DNA of 64,000 bases from Sulfurovum sp. GTDB taxonomy: Bacteria; Campylobacterota; Campylobacteria; Campylobacterales; Sulfurovaceae. Position 1 is the first letter of the stretch, and every line of letters starts with the position of its first letter. Shown here one piece after another: positions 19,009 through 28,381 of the stretch. The position numbers were made by a program, and so were the translations under genes. The stretch is taken from the NCBI GenBank assembly GCA_016744875.1, contig JADGDL010000001.1, positions 62,319 through 126,318 of the forward strand, given 5' to 3'. Below the pieces are notes generated by a model. The model searched no databases, was not told the DNA's origin, and saw nothing but the letters and a program-made list of their open reading frames with translations.

Positions 19009-20280
19009 TTAGACTCTTTTTATAATAGCCTCTAAAACTTCATACGTTCTCTCTACAGAATCTAAGTTAACCATTTCTCTTGTTGAGTGTGGATAACGTA
19101 TCGTTGGTCCAATAGATGCAAACTTCATTTCAGGATATTTTTCTGCGATGACACCACATTCAAGCCCTGCATGAATAGCCATCATTTTTGTTTTTCCAAA
19201 ACCTTTTTTCATCTCTTCACTCACTAAATTGGTAAACGCTGAGATATCTGGCTTCCATGCAGGATATTTATCTTCTAGGTCTACTTCAAACCCGTAAGAT
19301 CTGAAAAATTCCAGTGTCTCATTCGAGAGTGCCTCAAGTTTTTCTGCACCCATCGCTCTGGCAGATGTTTCAACTTTCAGTCCACCTTTTTCATCTACAG
19401 TGATGATAGCAAGATTAATGCTCACATCTGGGATACCAAGTTCTACATTTCGTGCATGTACACCATGTTTAAATGTATCTATCATCTCTATGATCCTTTG
19501 TCCTTCAAAAAATACTTGGGGAGTTTCATGAAGTTTTCGCACCGTCACATCATCCATACTTTCTAAAATTTTTTCACTCCTTACAATGGCTACCGCATTG
19601 GCAGGAATCGAATTTCTCCGTTCTCCTGCATACATACTTACCAATTGATCCACCTTCTGTTCTACCAAATACGCACCCAGAACCTTAATCGCAGAGGGGA
19701 TACCTTTATCGATATCTACACCAGAGTGTCCTCCAACAAGCCCTTTTACTGCAACTTCATAACATATACCTTTCCCATCAACATAAACATCTTGCTTATT
19801 TGCAGTAATATCTACACCACCGGCACAACCTATGTATACTTCCGCTTCATCTTCACTGTCAAGATTCAGCATATATTGACTTTTCAGATTAAAGGCCACT
19901 GCATTTGCCCCAATAAGGCCTATCTCTTCATCGGAAGTTAGTAAAAATTCTAAGTCTTCACCCTCATCCATGAGCTGCATCATCATAGCAATTGCCATAC
20001 CATTATCGGCTCCCAGTGATGAATCAACTGCTTTCATCCATCCATCTTCGACATATGTTTCAATGAAGGGTGCTTCTCCCATACAAACCATATCGTAGTG
20101 TGCCTGCAAACAAAGTGTAGGCAATCCTTTTGTAATAAAAATGTTTTTAACTTCATCTACTTCAACAGTATAGTCTCGTTCTTTAGCAAAATCTACTAAA
20201 AATTTTAATAAATTATCTGCTTCTTTACTGCAATGAGGAATTTGTGTAATGGTTTGAAAATGTTCTATGATAGCTGACAT
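19009..20280 (-). CDS. pepD: M20-family aminoacyl-histidine dipeptidase (PepD-like)
   Basis: 423 residues. Metal ligands of the two-zinc M20 site are visible: LQAHYDMVC (His), SLGADNGMAIA (bridging Asp), LTSDEEIGL (Glu-Glu), LNLDSEDEAE (Asp) and IHAGLECGV (C-terminal His region). The lid domain begins with VKGLVGGHSGVDIDKGIPSAIK. PepD (carnosinase-like) cleaves Xaa-His and other dipeptides in the cytosol. The protein is shorter than the E. coli enzyme (about 485 residues), the lid domain being trimmed. It stands alone, divergent from the small membrane-protein gene at 20343. Confidence 0.88.
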   Translation of the reverse strand: MSAIIEHFQTITQIPHCSKEADNLLKFLVDFAKERDYTVEVDEVKNIFITKGLPTLCLQAHYDMVCMGEAPFIETYVEDGWMKAVDSSLGADNGMAIAMMMQLMDEGEDLEFLLTSDEEIGLIGANAVAFNLKSQYMLNLDSEDEAEVYIGCAGGVDITANKQDVYVDGKGICYEVAVKGLVGGHSGVDIDKGIPSAIKVLGAYLVEQKVDQLVSMYAGERRNSIPANAVAIVRSEKILESMDDVTVRKLHETPQVFFEGQRIIEMIDTFKHGVHARNVELGIPDVSINLAIITVDEKGGLKVETSARAMGAEKLEALSNETLEFFRSYGFEVDLEDKYPAWKPDISAFTNLVSEEMKKGFGKTKMMAIHAGLECGVIAEKYPEMKFASIGPTIRYPHSTREMVNLDSVERTYEVLEAIIKRV

Positions 20281-20342
20281 AATGATCCTTATAAATAATT
20301 ACTAAAATTATAGTACAATCACATAAAAAATGAGGATGTGAT

Positions 20343-20567
20343 ATGTGCTTCATTGTTACAATAGTTATGTTAGGACTGGCTATCCAAAGTTTAATACAAC
20401 ATCAATGGATGGCAGGGGCAACACAACTTATCATTGCGCTTGGATTTCTAGCACTGCTCATACGCAACATTATCGCAGTAAGAAATCAAAAACAAGGGTG
20501 TAATACCGCAGGCTGCAATGGCACTGACTGGCTCACCAATCTATTTAAAAAGAAAGAAGAGAAATAA
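20343..20567 (+). CDS. small two-helix membrane protein
   Basis: 74 residues. Hydrophobic segments at about residues 2-17 and 26-46, then a Cys pair (GCNTAGCNG) and a basic tail KKKEEK. No family recognised. The stop codon overlaps the start of the next gene (TAATG), so the two are translationally coupled and probably work together or at least are co-expressed. The GCNTAGCN motif could hold a metal or form a disulfide; this is speculation. Confidence 0.65.
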   Translation: MCFIVTIVMLGLAIQSLIQHQWMAGATQLIIALGFLALLIRNIIAVRNQKQGCNTAGCNGTDWLTNLFKKKEEK

Positions 20568-20749
20568 TGGAGCACTTTTTCACCTGCCCTTATTGCTGGG
20601 AACAGATATCAATGATACTGGACAACACTGAGGAAACAAGTGATTATATCGAAGACTGTGAAGTCTGTTGTCGTCCTATAGAGCTGTTTTTTAGTTTTTC
20701 CGGAGAAAACCTGGTAAGGTTTGAAGCTAGAGCAATGGAAGGGATCTAA
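20567..20749 (+). CDS. CPxCG-type small zinc-ribbon protein
   Basis: 60 residues with two CxxC knuckles: FTCPYCWEQIS near the N-terminus and EDCEVCCRPI in the middle, spaced as in a single zinc ribbon of the CPxCG-related family. The family is widespread in proteobacteria, is often found with small membrane proteins, and has no established function. It overlaps the preceding gene by one base and converges with the DUF1653 gene, sharing four bases at the stop codons. Confidence 0.8.
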   Translation: MEHFFTCPYCWEQISMILDNTEETSDYIEDCEVCCRPIELFFSFSGENLVRFEARAMEGI

Positions 20750-20961
20750 CCCTTCCCCACAAAAGCAAAACGTTTTACCTCTTTCCCTTTAACACTTACA
20801 TTTTCTGTAAACATCTCATAAGGTCTTACCCAAATGCTCTCTTCACCATAAAGCGTCTTATATACAACCATCCACTCTTCAGTTTCAGAATGACGTGCCA
20901 ACTCCAGCACTTCATAATAATTCCCTTTATAATGCTGATAGATTCCTTTTTTTAACTCCAA
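20746..20961 (-). CDS. DUF1653 domain protein
   Basis: About 71 residues from a TTG start at 20961. The body GIYQHYKGNYYEVLELARHSETEEWMVVYKTLYGEESIWVRPYEMF is a clear DUF1653 domain, a small beta-rich family of unknown function. An upstream TTG at 21033 would add 24 residues. The start at 20961 is preferred because it has AAAAAGGA at ideal distance and because a TATAAT (minus strand) lies inside the longer version at about 21015. Family members are near 70 residues. The stop overlaps that of the CPxCG gene. Confidence 0.8.
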   Translation of the reverse strand: MELKKGIYQHYKGNYYEVLELARHSETEEWMVVYKTLYGEESIWVRPYEMFTENVSVKGKEVKRFAFVGKG

Positions 20962-21306
20962 TGTAAATCCTTTTTGAATATATTCCAATTTCCGAGAGAA
21001 GATTGAATTATTATAACTTATGAACACTTCCAACTAAAGTACCGTAAAATTTAATCAAGATCTTTACTATCGGACCTATATTCTGATTTGACAGACTCTG
21101 AGTGATTTCTTTTTCCTCTCAACTGTATAATCCTTTAAACCCAATGTCTGTTTTACTTGTTTTATAAACTTTTTGATACCCATTAATCATCTTTTCTATC
21201 TAAAATTTTATAATGAAAGCTATTAAAAAAACATAAACTCAAAAGTGTCAAAGCAGTTGATGATACCTACTAGAGGCAGTGAAATAACAATAGTTAAATG
21301 ATATGC
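20962..21306. other. intergenic region without recognised content
   Basis: About 345 bases between the DUF1653 start and the ChaN-like stop. It holds a TATAAT for the DUF1653 gene near 21015 and an otherwise unstructured AT-rich sequence. No copy of the hairpin element, no convincing ORF and no RNA family was recognised. A TTGACA at about 21090 has no -10 box at the right distance. Confidence 0.4.
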
Positions 21307-22218
21307 TTAGTAGATAAACACAGCATCAGCTTTTTGTACATCTATAGCATCGCTACTACGTTTATGATTAGATATGATGTAAAATGGAAGGTTATTTTCT
21401 CTAGAAAATCTCAATGGAATACCAAGTCCGTATTCCATGTGTAATGCTCCTGCGAATACAATAAGTTTGTCTTTGTTTGTTTTCACTTCATTTTTTGCAA
21501 TCTTTAGACTCTCTTTTGCCATAAATGTATCCCAAGATACTTGTACTCTATACATTCTTTCTTTACAGGGTTCATGACTTTTTTTTGGCATTTTATTACA
21601 GTGATCAAAGTAAGGGATAATCAAATCCTTATGTGCAGAGACATCTATGTCTAGTTCATCATAAAATTTCTTTTCGTCTTTGTTCATAAGATTAATTTGT
21701 TGAAGAGATATTTTTTTTCTTTCTTCCTTAGATATATTCACTCCGTAAAGTCTGCCTGATGAATCTTTTACAGTTTTATAAAGACTAGCTACTAAGTCCC
21801 ACCTCATTGAAGTAAATGTATCCCATCCTCTTTTCTTTCTTAGTTCTTCACTGCTTATCTTCCCATCCGTATATTGTTTTAGTAATTTATTATGTTCTGG
21901 CGTAAACCATTCGTTGGCTAGGTGTATTCTATAGCCTTTCTTTGCAAGTGCTTGAAGGTAACGATTAAAGAGCTTATGTGTTTCTTCCGTATTATGATGA
22001 TCACCGACAAAAATAACAGGATATTTTTCTGTCTCCGTTACCAGAGAACTAAGAGATATACTTTTACCTTTCTTTAGTGAAAATTGACTTTTTTGTAATT
22101 GATCATTGGTTAGTGTATACTTTGGAGGTAAAGTTGCCTGAGTTAAAGAACAAGCAGAGAAGAAAAACGAAACTATACCTAAGATTACTCCCTGCTTTAT
22201 ATATTTATGCTTTGTCAT
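21307..22218 (-). CDS. ChaN-family haem/iron-regulated lipoprotein
   Basis: 303 residues from the ATG at 22218, chosen because AAAAAGGAAAAAT precedes it; a longer frame from 22257 would destroy the signal peptide. The N-terminus is a lipoprotein signal with lipobox FFSAC (Cys near residue 23). The body starts with YPVIFVGDHHNTEETHKLF, then HLANEWFTPEHN and later VFAGALHMEYGLGIPLRF, matching ChaN (Cj0177), which binds haem and is iron-regulated in Campylobacter. Family members also resemble TIKI/EreA-type folds with His/Glu metal sites. It probably functions in the periplasm or outer membrane in haem or iron acquisition. A TonB receptor lies in the window but far away. Confidence 0.8.
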   Translation of the reverse strand: MTKHKYIKQGVILGIVSFFFSACSLTQATLPPKYTLTNDQLQKSQFSLKKGKSISLSSLVTETEKYPVIFVGDHHNTEETHKLFNRYLQALAKKGYRIHLANEWFTPEHNKLLKQYTDGKISSEELRKKRGWDTFTSMRWDLVASLYKTVKDSSGRLYGVNISKEERKKISLQQINLMNKDEKKFYDELDIDVSAHKDLIIPYFDHCNKMPKKSHEPCKERMYRVQVSWDTFMAKESLKIAKNEVKTNKDKLIVFAGALHMEYGLGIPLRFSRENNLPFYIISNHKRSSDAIDVQKADAVFIY

Positions 22219-22273
22219 ATTTTTCCTTTTTTCTTTGGCTAAAGTAACTTGGATCACCTATTTATATACCCTT

Positions 22274-23305
22274 TTAATTAAGTGCTTTTTCTGCAGAGAT
22301 AAGTGCGACTACACCATCATACATATCTTGCACTGCTTCAACTTCTGTAATACCCAAACGACGACGGTTACTAATATCATACACGCCACCTTCACTCTGG
22401 GAGTGCTCACCATGAATTCCACGTATCTGTAAGTGATACTTGTCAGTAATTTCTTTAAATGCATCCATATCTTCTGCAAGTTTTGGCAATGCGATATGCA
22501 CAGATGCTCTCATCGCAGTTCCAAGATTTGTTGGACACGATGTAATAAAACCTAAATGACTGCTGTAAGAAAATGGAACTTTTGACTCTATACTTTTAAT
22601 AGCCTTAACCAAGCGGGTAAATACTTCTTTGATGTCACCACCTTTTTGCATAGAGATAATTCTCAGTTGATCTTCTTCATTTACCCACACAAGAAAAGTC
22701 TTGTCATTATTATGATAAATACCTCTGCCGTGGGGCCAGTTATGATTTAGCCCTGCTGCATCCAGGAAACGGTCACCCTCTTTAAATAAAAAGTGATCTT
22801 TTATCAAATCATCTTGTACTTCTTTTGACATGCCAAGAAGTGGATAATAATTCCCCTCCAACTCACCTTCAAGGGTATTTAGCCCTTCAACCACACTCTC
22901 TTCAACCTGATCACGCTGTTTTTTTGAAATCGCAGGTCCTAAAGGCATATTGTCCATATTACGCCCAACACGGATACGGGTAGATACAATGAATTTCCCT
23001 TCAGGATCAGGATTTGGTGCATTAAGATCATCGGTATTCATATTACTTTGGTGTGAATCCTCTTTGCTAAATCCATGGTACTCTTCAATAATAGGATCTA
23101 AAAGTGCCCCAAAAACACTATATGACTCTTTATCCCCGGCATAGACACCGATGCCACTGTCGAAGTTTTCTACACCTGAATTGATCGCCTGCTCCAATGT
23201 AAACCCGTTTGATGTCTCTTTATCTTTAAGTGCTTCAAAAATATCTGGAGTAAGATGTTTACTTAGTAACGAATTACACGCTTCAGGGAATTTTGGGTAG
23301 TTCAT
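22274..23305 (-). CDS. bacterial phosphagen (arginine) kinase
   Basis: 343 residues, full-length ATP:guanidino phosphotransferase. N-terminal alpha domain with the guanidino-specificity loop FDSGIGVYAGD (about residues 48-58) followed by FGALLDPIIEEYH. Catalytic domain with FIVSTRIRVGRN (105-116), NEEDQLRI (209-216, catalytic Glu), TSCPTNLGTAMRASVH (255-270, reactive Cys257) and GEHSQSEGGVYDISNRRR. It reversibly phosphorylates a guanidino compound, most likely arginine judging from the short GS loop, as an energy buffer. Such enzymes are common in animals and rare in bacteria; members in Sulfurovum-type organisms have been noted. This is unlike McsB, which lacks the N-terminal domain. Monocistronic, upstream of a promoter region shared with trpB. 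Confidence 0.9.
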   Translation of the reverse strand: MNYPKFPEACNSLLSKHLTPDIFEALKDKETSNGFTLEQAINSGVENFDSGIGVYAGDKESYSVFGALLDPIIEEYHGFSKEDSHQSNMNTDDLNAPNPDPEGKFIVSTRIRVGRNMDNMPLGPAISKKQRDQVEESVVEGLNTLEGELEGNYYPLLGMSKEVQDDLIKDHFLFKEGDRFLDAAGLNHNWPHGRGIYHNNDKTFLVWVNEEDQLRIISMQKGGDIKEVFTRLVKAIKSIESKVPFSYSSHLGFITSCPTNLGTAMRASVHIALPKLAEDMDAFKEITDKYHLQIRGIHGEHSQSEGGVYDISNRRRLGITEVEAVQDMYDGVVALISAEKALN

Positions 23306-23469
23306 AGTTTTTCCTTTATCATTTGATCACACAGTCTAAAATTATCCACTATATTCAAATATTTTCTCTATTTTTCATTTAAAGTATTTTAACATATAAT
23401 ACCTATTCAGTCACTCAAAAAGTCTTTTAATGTACAATAATTCCATCATATTATTTAAAAGGATTTTTA

Positions 23470-24690
23470 GTGCCAAAAAATATATTTAATTCTACATTAC
23501 CAGATGAAAAAGGTTACTTTGGAGAATATGGAGGCGCTTTTATTCCTCCTCAACTTCAAACGATAATGGATGAGATCACATCCTCATATGAAGATATTCG
23601 AAAAGACCCGGATTTTTTAAATGAACTTGCATCTTTGTATCAACATTATGTAGGACGACCTAGTCCGATATTTCATGCAAAACATCTCTCAGAAAAATAC
23701 GGAGCAGATATTTACCTTAAAAGAGAAGACCTGAACCATACAGGTGCACATAAAATAAACCACTGTTTAGGGGAAGCCTTACTTGCTAAAAAAATGGGTA
23801 AGAAAAAACTTATCGCGGAGACTGGTGCAGGTCAACACGGTGTAGCACTGGCAACAGCTGCCGCATTGGTTGGTCTTGAATGTGACATTTATATGGGTGA
23901 AGTCGATATGGCGAAAGAACATCCAAATGTTGTACGTATGCATATCCTTGGAGCAAAAGTCATTCCTGCGACGCATGGGTTAAAAACACTTAAAGAAGCC
24001 GTAGATGCAGCTTTTGAAGCCTATTTAGGAGATCCTGTAACACAGTTTTATGCCATTGGTTCAGTTGTAGGACCACATCCCTTCCCTGGTATGGTAAGAG
24101 ACTTCCAATCCATCGTAGGTGTAGAAGCAAAAGAGCAATTTGTACAAATGACCGGTAAACTTCCAGATAATTTAGTAGCCTGTGTAGGTGGAGGTTCAAA
24201 CGCACTTGGACTCTTCACAGCATTTATGGATGACAAAGATGTTGCTATGTATGGTGTTGAACCTTCTGGTAGAGATTTAGAGACCATTGGAGAACACGCA
24301 GCAACCATGACAAAAGGTACGCCGGGAGTGATGCATGGTTTTAAATCATATATGCTTCAGAATGAGGCAGGAGAACCAGAAGCGGTTCACTCTGTAGCAT
24401 CTGGTCTTGATTATCCATCAGTTGGTCCACAACATGCCTACCTCAAAGATCTGGGACGTGTGAACTATGCAGCTATCAATGATACAGAAGCCATAGATGC
24501 ATTTTTTGAACTCTCAAGAGAAGAAGGTATTATCCCTGCTGTTGAATCAGCACATGCAGTCGCATATGCTTTAAAGTTAGCCAAAGAGCCAAATGTAGGA
24601 ACTATACTTATAAATCTCTCAGGTCGTGGAGATAAAGACATAGACTTTGTAGTAGAGAATTATGGTGAAAAGTACGGTATTTCTAAATAG
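23470..24690 (+). CDS. trpB: tryptophan synthase beta chain
   Basis: 406 residues, with GTG start preceded by AAAAGGA. The PLP lysine is Lys95 in [20 protein letters not shown], the GGGSNA phosphate loop and SAHAVAY are all present. TrpB condenses indole and serine to tryptophan, normally in complex with TrpA. The N-terminal [12 protein letters not shown] and the overall length place it with the TrpB1 type that partners TrpA, although no trpA is adjacent here; biosynthetic genes are commonly dispersed in Campylobacterota. It converges with metH. Confidence 0.95.
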   Translation: MPKNIFNSTLPDEKGYFGEYGGAFIPPQLQTIMDEITSSYEDIRKDPDFLNELASLYQHYVGRPSPIFHAKHLSEKYGADIYLKREDLNHTGAHKINHCLGEALLAKKMGKKKLIAETGAGQHGVALATAAALVGLECDIYMGEVDMAKEHPNVVRMHILGAKVIPATHGLKTLKEAVDAAFEAYLGDPVTQFYAIGSVVGPHPFPGMVRDFQSIVGVEAKEQFVQMTGKLPDNLVACVGGGSNALGLFTAFMDDKDVAMYGVEPSGRDLETIGEHAATMTKGTPGVMHGFKSYMLQNEAGEPEAVHSVASGLDYPSVGPQHAYLKDLGRVNYAAINDTEAIDAFFELSREEGIIPAVESAHAVAYALKLAKEPNVGTILINLSGRGDKDIDFVVENYGEKYGISK

Positions 24691-24704
24691 CCGCAAAGCT
24701 TGTC

Positions 24705-24750
24705 TTAATGTGTTTGAGTATGAGGTTTAAAACCTCAACTCTCACATTAA
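24705..24750. terminator. hairpin shared by convergent trpB and metH
   Basis: Nested inverted repeat: TTAATGTG/CACATTAA outside and GAGGTTT-A-AAACCTC inside. It overlaps the metH stop codon. No long T-run follows on either strand, so it may be a weak two-way terminator or an RNA-protecting 3' hairpin. Confidence 0.6.
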
Positions 24751-27700
24751 ACTGAATAATACGTAGCTTTAGAGTGATGCACTACAAGTGCCGTAGTACT
24801 TTGTTCCGGATGTATCTGGAACGTCTCAGAAAGTTCTATGCCAAACTCTTCAGGCTTTAACAGATCAAAGATCAACCTACTCTGTTCCAAGTCCGGACAT
24901 GCTGGATATCCAAACGAATATCTCGCACCATGATAACGGTTCATACGCACATCACGCAATGAGCCACCTTCATTGTCTGCGATATTTAGGTCAAGACGTA
25001 TCTGCTTGTGTGCTACTTCAGCCAAGGCTTCTGCCAGTTCTACAGAGAAACCGTGCACCATGTTGTACTCCAGGTATTTACCCGCATCGTAAAGTTCTTT
25101 TTCATACGCTGAGAACTTTGACCCTGCACTTACACAGGTTAAAGGCATCACATCATGTCTTTCATGATGAAAGAAGTCAGAAAGTGCTCTGTGAGGTTTT
25201 CTGCCTTGTCTTGGAAAAGAGAAAGTACCTACTGCTCTACCTATAGCTTTGTCTAAAGGTTCACCATTGGCATTGACATCAACATTCCATCCTTCAGACT
25301 CATCGAAGATGTATAACTCCTGATCGTTAGATCTACAAGGATAATACCCATAAATGATGGTCGGATCAAAAAGATCTTTGTCTATAAATTCACGTTTCAA
25401 GCGTTCATACGCTGGATAGACTGTTTTATCAAGAAGTTTTTGATACTCCTCTTTAGTCATACCCTTAGACTTATATCCCCAGTGCATTTTGATCACCGTT
25501 TTCTGATTCACCCAGTTAAAGATCATCTCTAGATCAAGATCATTTTTTTGAAGTACGCGTCTACCCCAAAATGGTGGTGTCGGAACAGCTTGAGACTCTG
25601 GCATTTTCAACTCTGAAAAAGGAGGAATGACAATCTCTTTTTTAACTTTTTCTACACGTTCTTTCATATCTCCAGCCATTCGGGTATCTAGCCCTACACT
25701 GTCGTCTTCGTTATATTTTTCAATTCGAGACATAGCTATGACCCCATCAAAGGCATCACGACAATAAAAAATAGGCCCTTTATAGATAGGACGACAAAAG
25801 TCATCGACAAAACTACGAGTCAGTGCTGCTCCGCCCAAAAGCACAGGAATGCTCATGCCCATTTCTGCCATCGCTTCAAGATTGTCTTTCATTACAGCTG
25901 TTGATTTCACCAAAAGTCCAGACATGCCTATAGCTTGAATAGGTTGATTTTCTACAACATCAAGGTACTCTTGCAAGTCTGTTTTTATCCCTACATTCAC
26001 CACCTTAAAGCCGTTATTGGAGAGTATGATATCTACAAGGTTTTTCCCTACATCATGCACATCACCTCTAACCGTACCTATGACCAGAGTCGTATCTGTC
26101 GCTTTTTCCTGTTTTGTCAGGTGTGGGTTTAGATAATCCACAGTTGTTTTCATCGTTTCAGCAGATTGGAGTACAAACGGCAACTGCATCTGTCCTGAAC
26201 CAAAAAGCTCACCAACCACTTTCATTGCATCAATGAGTATCTCATTAACAATAGTATCAGGGTGTATCTCCTTACGTGCCTCTTCAACCAGTGGTATCAT
26301 ACGCTCTTTATCTCCATCAAGTAAGAGTTGGGCTATTTTCTCTTTATTGCTCATAGCTTCATAGGCTTCATCATTTGCTTCATCATCGATGCTCACATCT
26401 GAGAAATGTTCAATGAACTTAAAGAGTGAGTTATCATCTGGAGTAAAAAGCAGCTCCTCACAGATCTCACGATCCATATCACTCATTTTTGCCAATGGGA
26501 TAATATGCTTCACATTGATGATCACTGTCGTAAGTCCTGCTTGTAAACAATGATGCAAGAAGACAGAGTTTAGGTAACGCCTAGCATTTACATCAAGCCC
26601 AAACGAAATGTTGGATAGACCCAGTGTCGAACCTACTTCAGGGTGTCTAATATGTAATTCACGTATAGCTTCTAAAGTCTGAATGGCTGCGTCACGGTAT
26701 TCTAGATCACCTGAACCTACAGTAAATGTAAGCGTATCAAAAATGAGATTTCTTGGGTCTATACCATGCCCATTGACTGCCATGTCATACATACGTTCTG
26801 CTTGAGACACCTTGTCTTCCTTTGTCTTTGCCATCCCTACTTCATCAATGGTCAGACATACCAGTGCAGTACCATACTTCTTCGCCAATTTACAAATAGC
26901 ATGGAACTTTTCTTCTCCATCTTCAAGATTCACTGAGTTAATGATGGGCTTACCACCAATACATTTAAGACCTTCTTCCATTGTGTTGACACGGGTAGCA
27001 TCAGGCATCAAGGGCAAAGGGATCTTTTGATTGTAAAGCTCCATAATAGCTTTCATATCTACTGCACCATCACGACCTGCGAATTCCACGTTAACATCTA
27101 AACAGTGAGCACCATCACGTACTTGTGCTTGCCCAACTGTAAGTGTACCCTCATAATCCGAAGCAATAATCAGTTCTCTAAAAGCTTTAGAACCGGTTGA
27201 GTTGGAGCGTTCTCCTATAAGAAGCGGTGCAGGTTCTTGAAAAAGTTCTGTTGTATTAAAAAGCGATGCGATACTTGGTTCTAAAATACCGCTTGGCTTT
27301 TTAGGTTCTAAGACTTCAACTGCTTTTTTAAGTGCCTGTATATGTTGAGGCGTTGTTCCACAACACCCACCAAGAAAACTCACACCATCAAAGTCAGTAA
27401 ACTCTAACTGTTTTGCAGTAAATTCATCTGGTCCCATAGGATAATAGGTATATCCTCCTTTATTTTGAGGAAGTCCTGCATTAGCATGTACAGAAATAGG
27501 GATAGCACACAGTGTACTTAATGTTTTTAAATGTTTTTTTACTTGGTCTGGTCCGGTACCACAATTAAAACCTAATGAGAGTATGTCAAAAGGTTCCAAG
27601 ATAGTTACGATCGTCTCAGCATTCGTACCTATAAGCATAGAACCTGAAAGTTCGATAGTCACCGATACCATAATAGGAAGTTTTATATCTCTCTCAATAT

Positions 27701-28250
27701 TTGCAGCTTCACAAGCATGAAGAGCTGCTTTTATTTGAAGTGGATCTTGACATGTCTCGAGTAAAAAAACATCACAACCGCCATCGATGAGACCTAAAGC
27801 ACAAAGCTTATACCCTTCATACATCTCATCATAATGAATGTGTCCGAGACTTGGTAGTTTTGTTCCTGGACCTATGGAACCCAGAACAAACTTTGGTGAT
27901 TCATCTGTAGCATATTCATCACATATCTCGCTAACAATTTCAGCACCTTTTCTGGAGAGTTCATAGGCACGTTCGCCCATTTGGTATTCATCAAGGACCC
28001 AAGGCATGGTCCCAAAAGTATTTGTCTTAAGAAGATCTGCTCCAGCCATTGCATAACGTTTATGTATGCGCCCTATCAGCTCAGGGGCTGAATGATTAAG
28101 TAATTCATTACACCCTTCCTGGTCCACACCCTTATCATCTATCCAAGCATCAGCTGGTACATCCAAGTCTTGTATCTGTGTACCCATGGCACCATCGATA
28201 ACAAGGATACGTTGTTCTAAAAGTGATCTAATGGTTTCTGTAATAGACAA
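24747..28250 (-). CDS. metH: cobalamin-dependent methionine synthase
   Basis: 1167 residues, four modules: homocysteine-binding barrel (about 1-330; zinc Cys in GFNCGTG and GGCCGTTP), methyltetrahydrofolate-binding barrel (about 340-620; IGERSNSTGSKAF, DVNVEFAGRDG), cobalamin cap and Rossmann domain (about 640-890; the B12 His ligand in GDVHDVGKN near residue 730, SGLLVKST, LLGGAALTR) and the reactivation domain binding AdoMet (to the end; DIFHHE-like FFHHERHD, RMNRYHGARYSFGYPACPDLEQ). It methylates homocysteine to methionine. Start is TTG with AAGGGG upstream. No cobalamin riboswitch is visible in the leader. Confidence 0.97.
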   Translation of the reverse strand: MSITETIRSLLEQRILVIDGAMGTQIQDLDVPADAWIDDKGVDQEGCNELLNHSAPELIGRIHKRYAMAGADLLKTNTFGTMPWVLDEYQMGERAYELSRKGAEIVSEICDEYATDESPKFVLGSIGPGTKLPSLGHIHYDEMYEGYKLCALGLIDGGCDVFLLETCQDPLQIKAALHACEAANIERDIKLPIMVSVTIELSGSMLIGTNAETIVTILEPFDILSLGFNCGTGPDQVKKHLKTLSTLCAIPISVHANAGLPQNKGGYTYYPMGPDEFTAKQLEFTDFDGVSFLGGCCGTTPQHIQALKKAVEVLEPKKPSGILEPSIASLFNTTELFQEPAPLLIGERSNSTGSKAFRELIIASDYEGTLTVGQAQVRDGAHCLDVNVEFAGRDGAVDMKAIMELYNQKIPLPLMPDATRVNTMEEGLKCIGGKPIINSVNLEDGEEKFHAICKLAKKYGTALVCLTIDEVGMAKTKEDKVSQAERMYDMAVNGHGIDPRNLIFDTLTFTVGSGDLEYRDAAIQTLEAIRELHIRHPEVGSTLGLSNISFGLDVNARRYLNSVFLHHCLQAGLTTVIINVKHIIPLAKMSDMDREICEELLFTPDDNSLFKFIEHFSDVSIDDEANDEAYEAMSNKEKIAQLLLDGDKERMIPLVEEARKEIHPDTIVNEILIDAMKVVGELFGSGQMQLPFVLQSAETMKTTVDYLNPHLTKQEKATDTTLVIGTVRGDVHDVGKNLVDIILSNNGFKVVNVGIKTDLQEYLDVVENQPIQAIGMSGLLVKSTAVMKDNLEAMAEMGMSIPVLLGGAALTRSFVDDFCRPIYKGPIFYCRDAFDGVIAMSRIEKYNEDDSVGLDTRMAGDMKERVEKVKKEIVIPPFSELKMPESQAVPTPPFWGRRVLQKNDLDLEMIFNWVNQKTVIKMHWGYKSKGMTKEEYQKLLDKTVYPAYERLKREFIDKDLFDPTIIYGYYPCRSNDQELYIFDESEGWNVDVNANGEPLDKAIGRAVGTFSFPRQGRKPHRALSDFFHHERHDVMPLTCVSAGSKFSAYEKELYDAGKYLEYNMVHGFSVELAEALAEVAHKQIRLDLNIADNEGGSLRDVRMNRYHGARYSFGYPACPDLEQSRLIFDLLKPEEFGIELSETFQIHPEQSTTALVVHHSKATYYSV

Positions 28251-28366
28251 AAACTACCCCTTATATGTTAATATGGTATTGTAGCAAAGTTGCTATGAAA
28301 AACTCTGATTTAATGCGTATTCACAAATAGATAACCAATATCAAGGTTTTTCTAATCATTATTAAT

Positions 28367-28372
28367 TATAAT
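28367..28372 (+). promoter_or_regulatory. -10 box of the GEMM-like leader
   Basis: TATAAT, followed seven bases later by the expected start site (about 28379), which would put the 5' end of the RNA just before the aptamer-like fold. The -35 region is T-rich and not consensus. Confidence 0.5.
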
Positions 28373-28381
28373 TAACTATAG

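Noticed and set aside
28251..28380. Cobalamin riboswitch before metH
   Set aside because: The minus-strand leader is short and AT-rich. No B12-box or multi-arm fold is visible.
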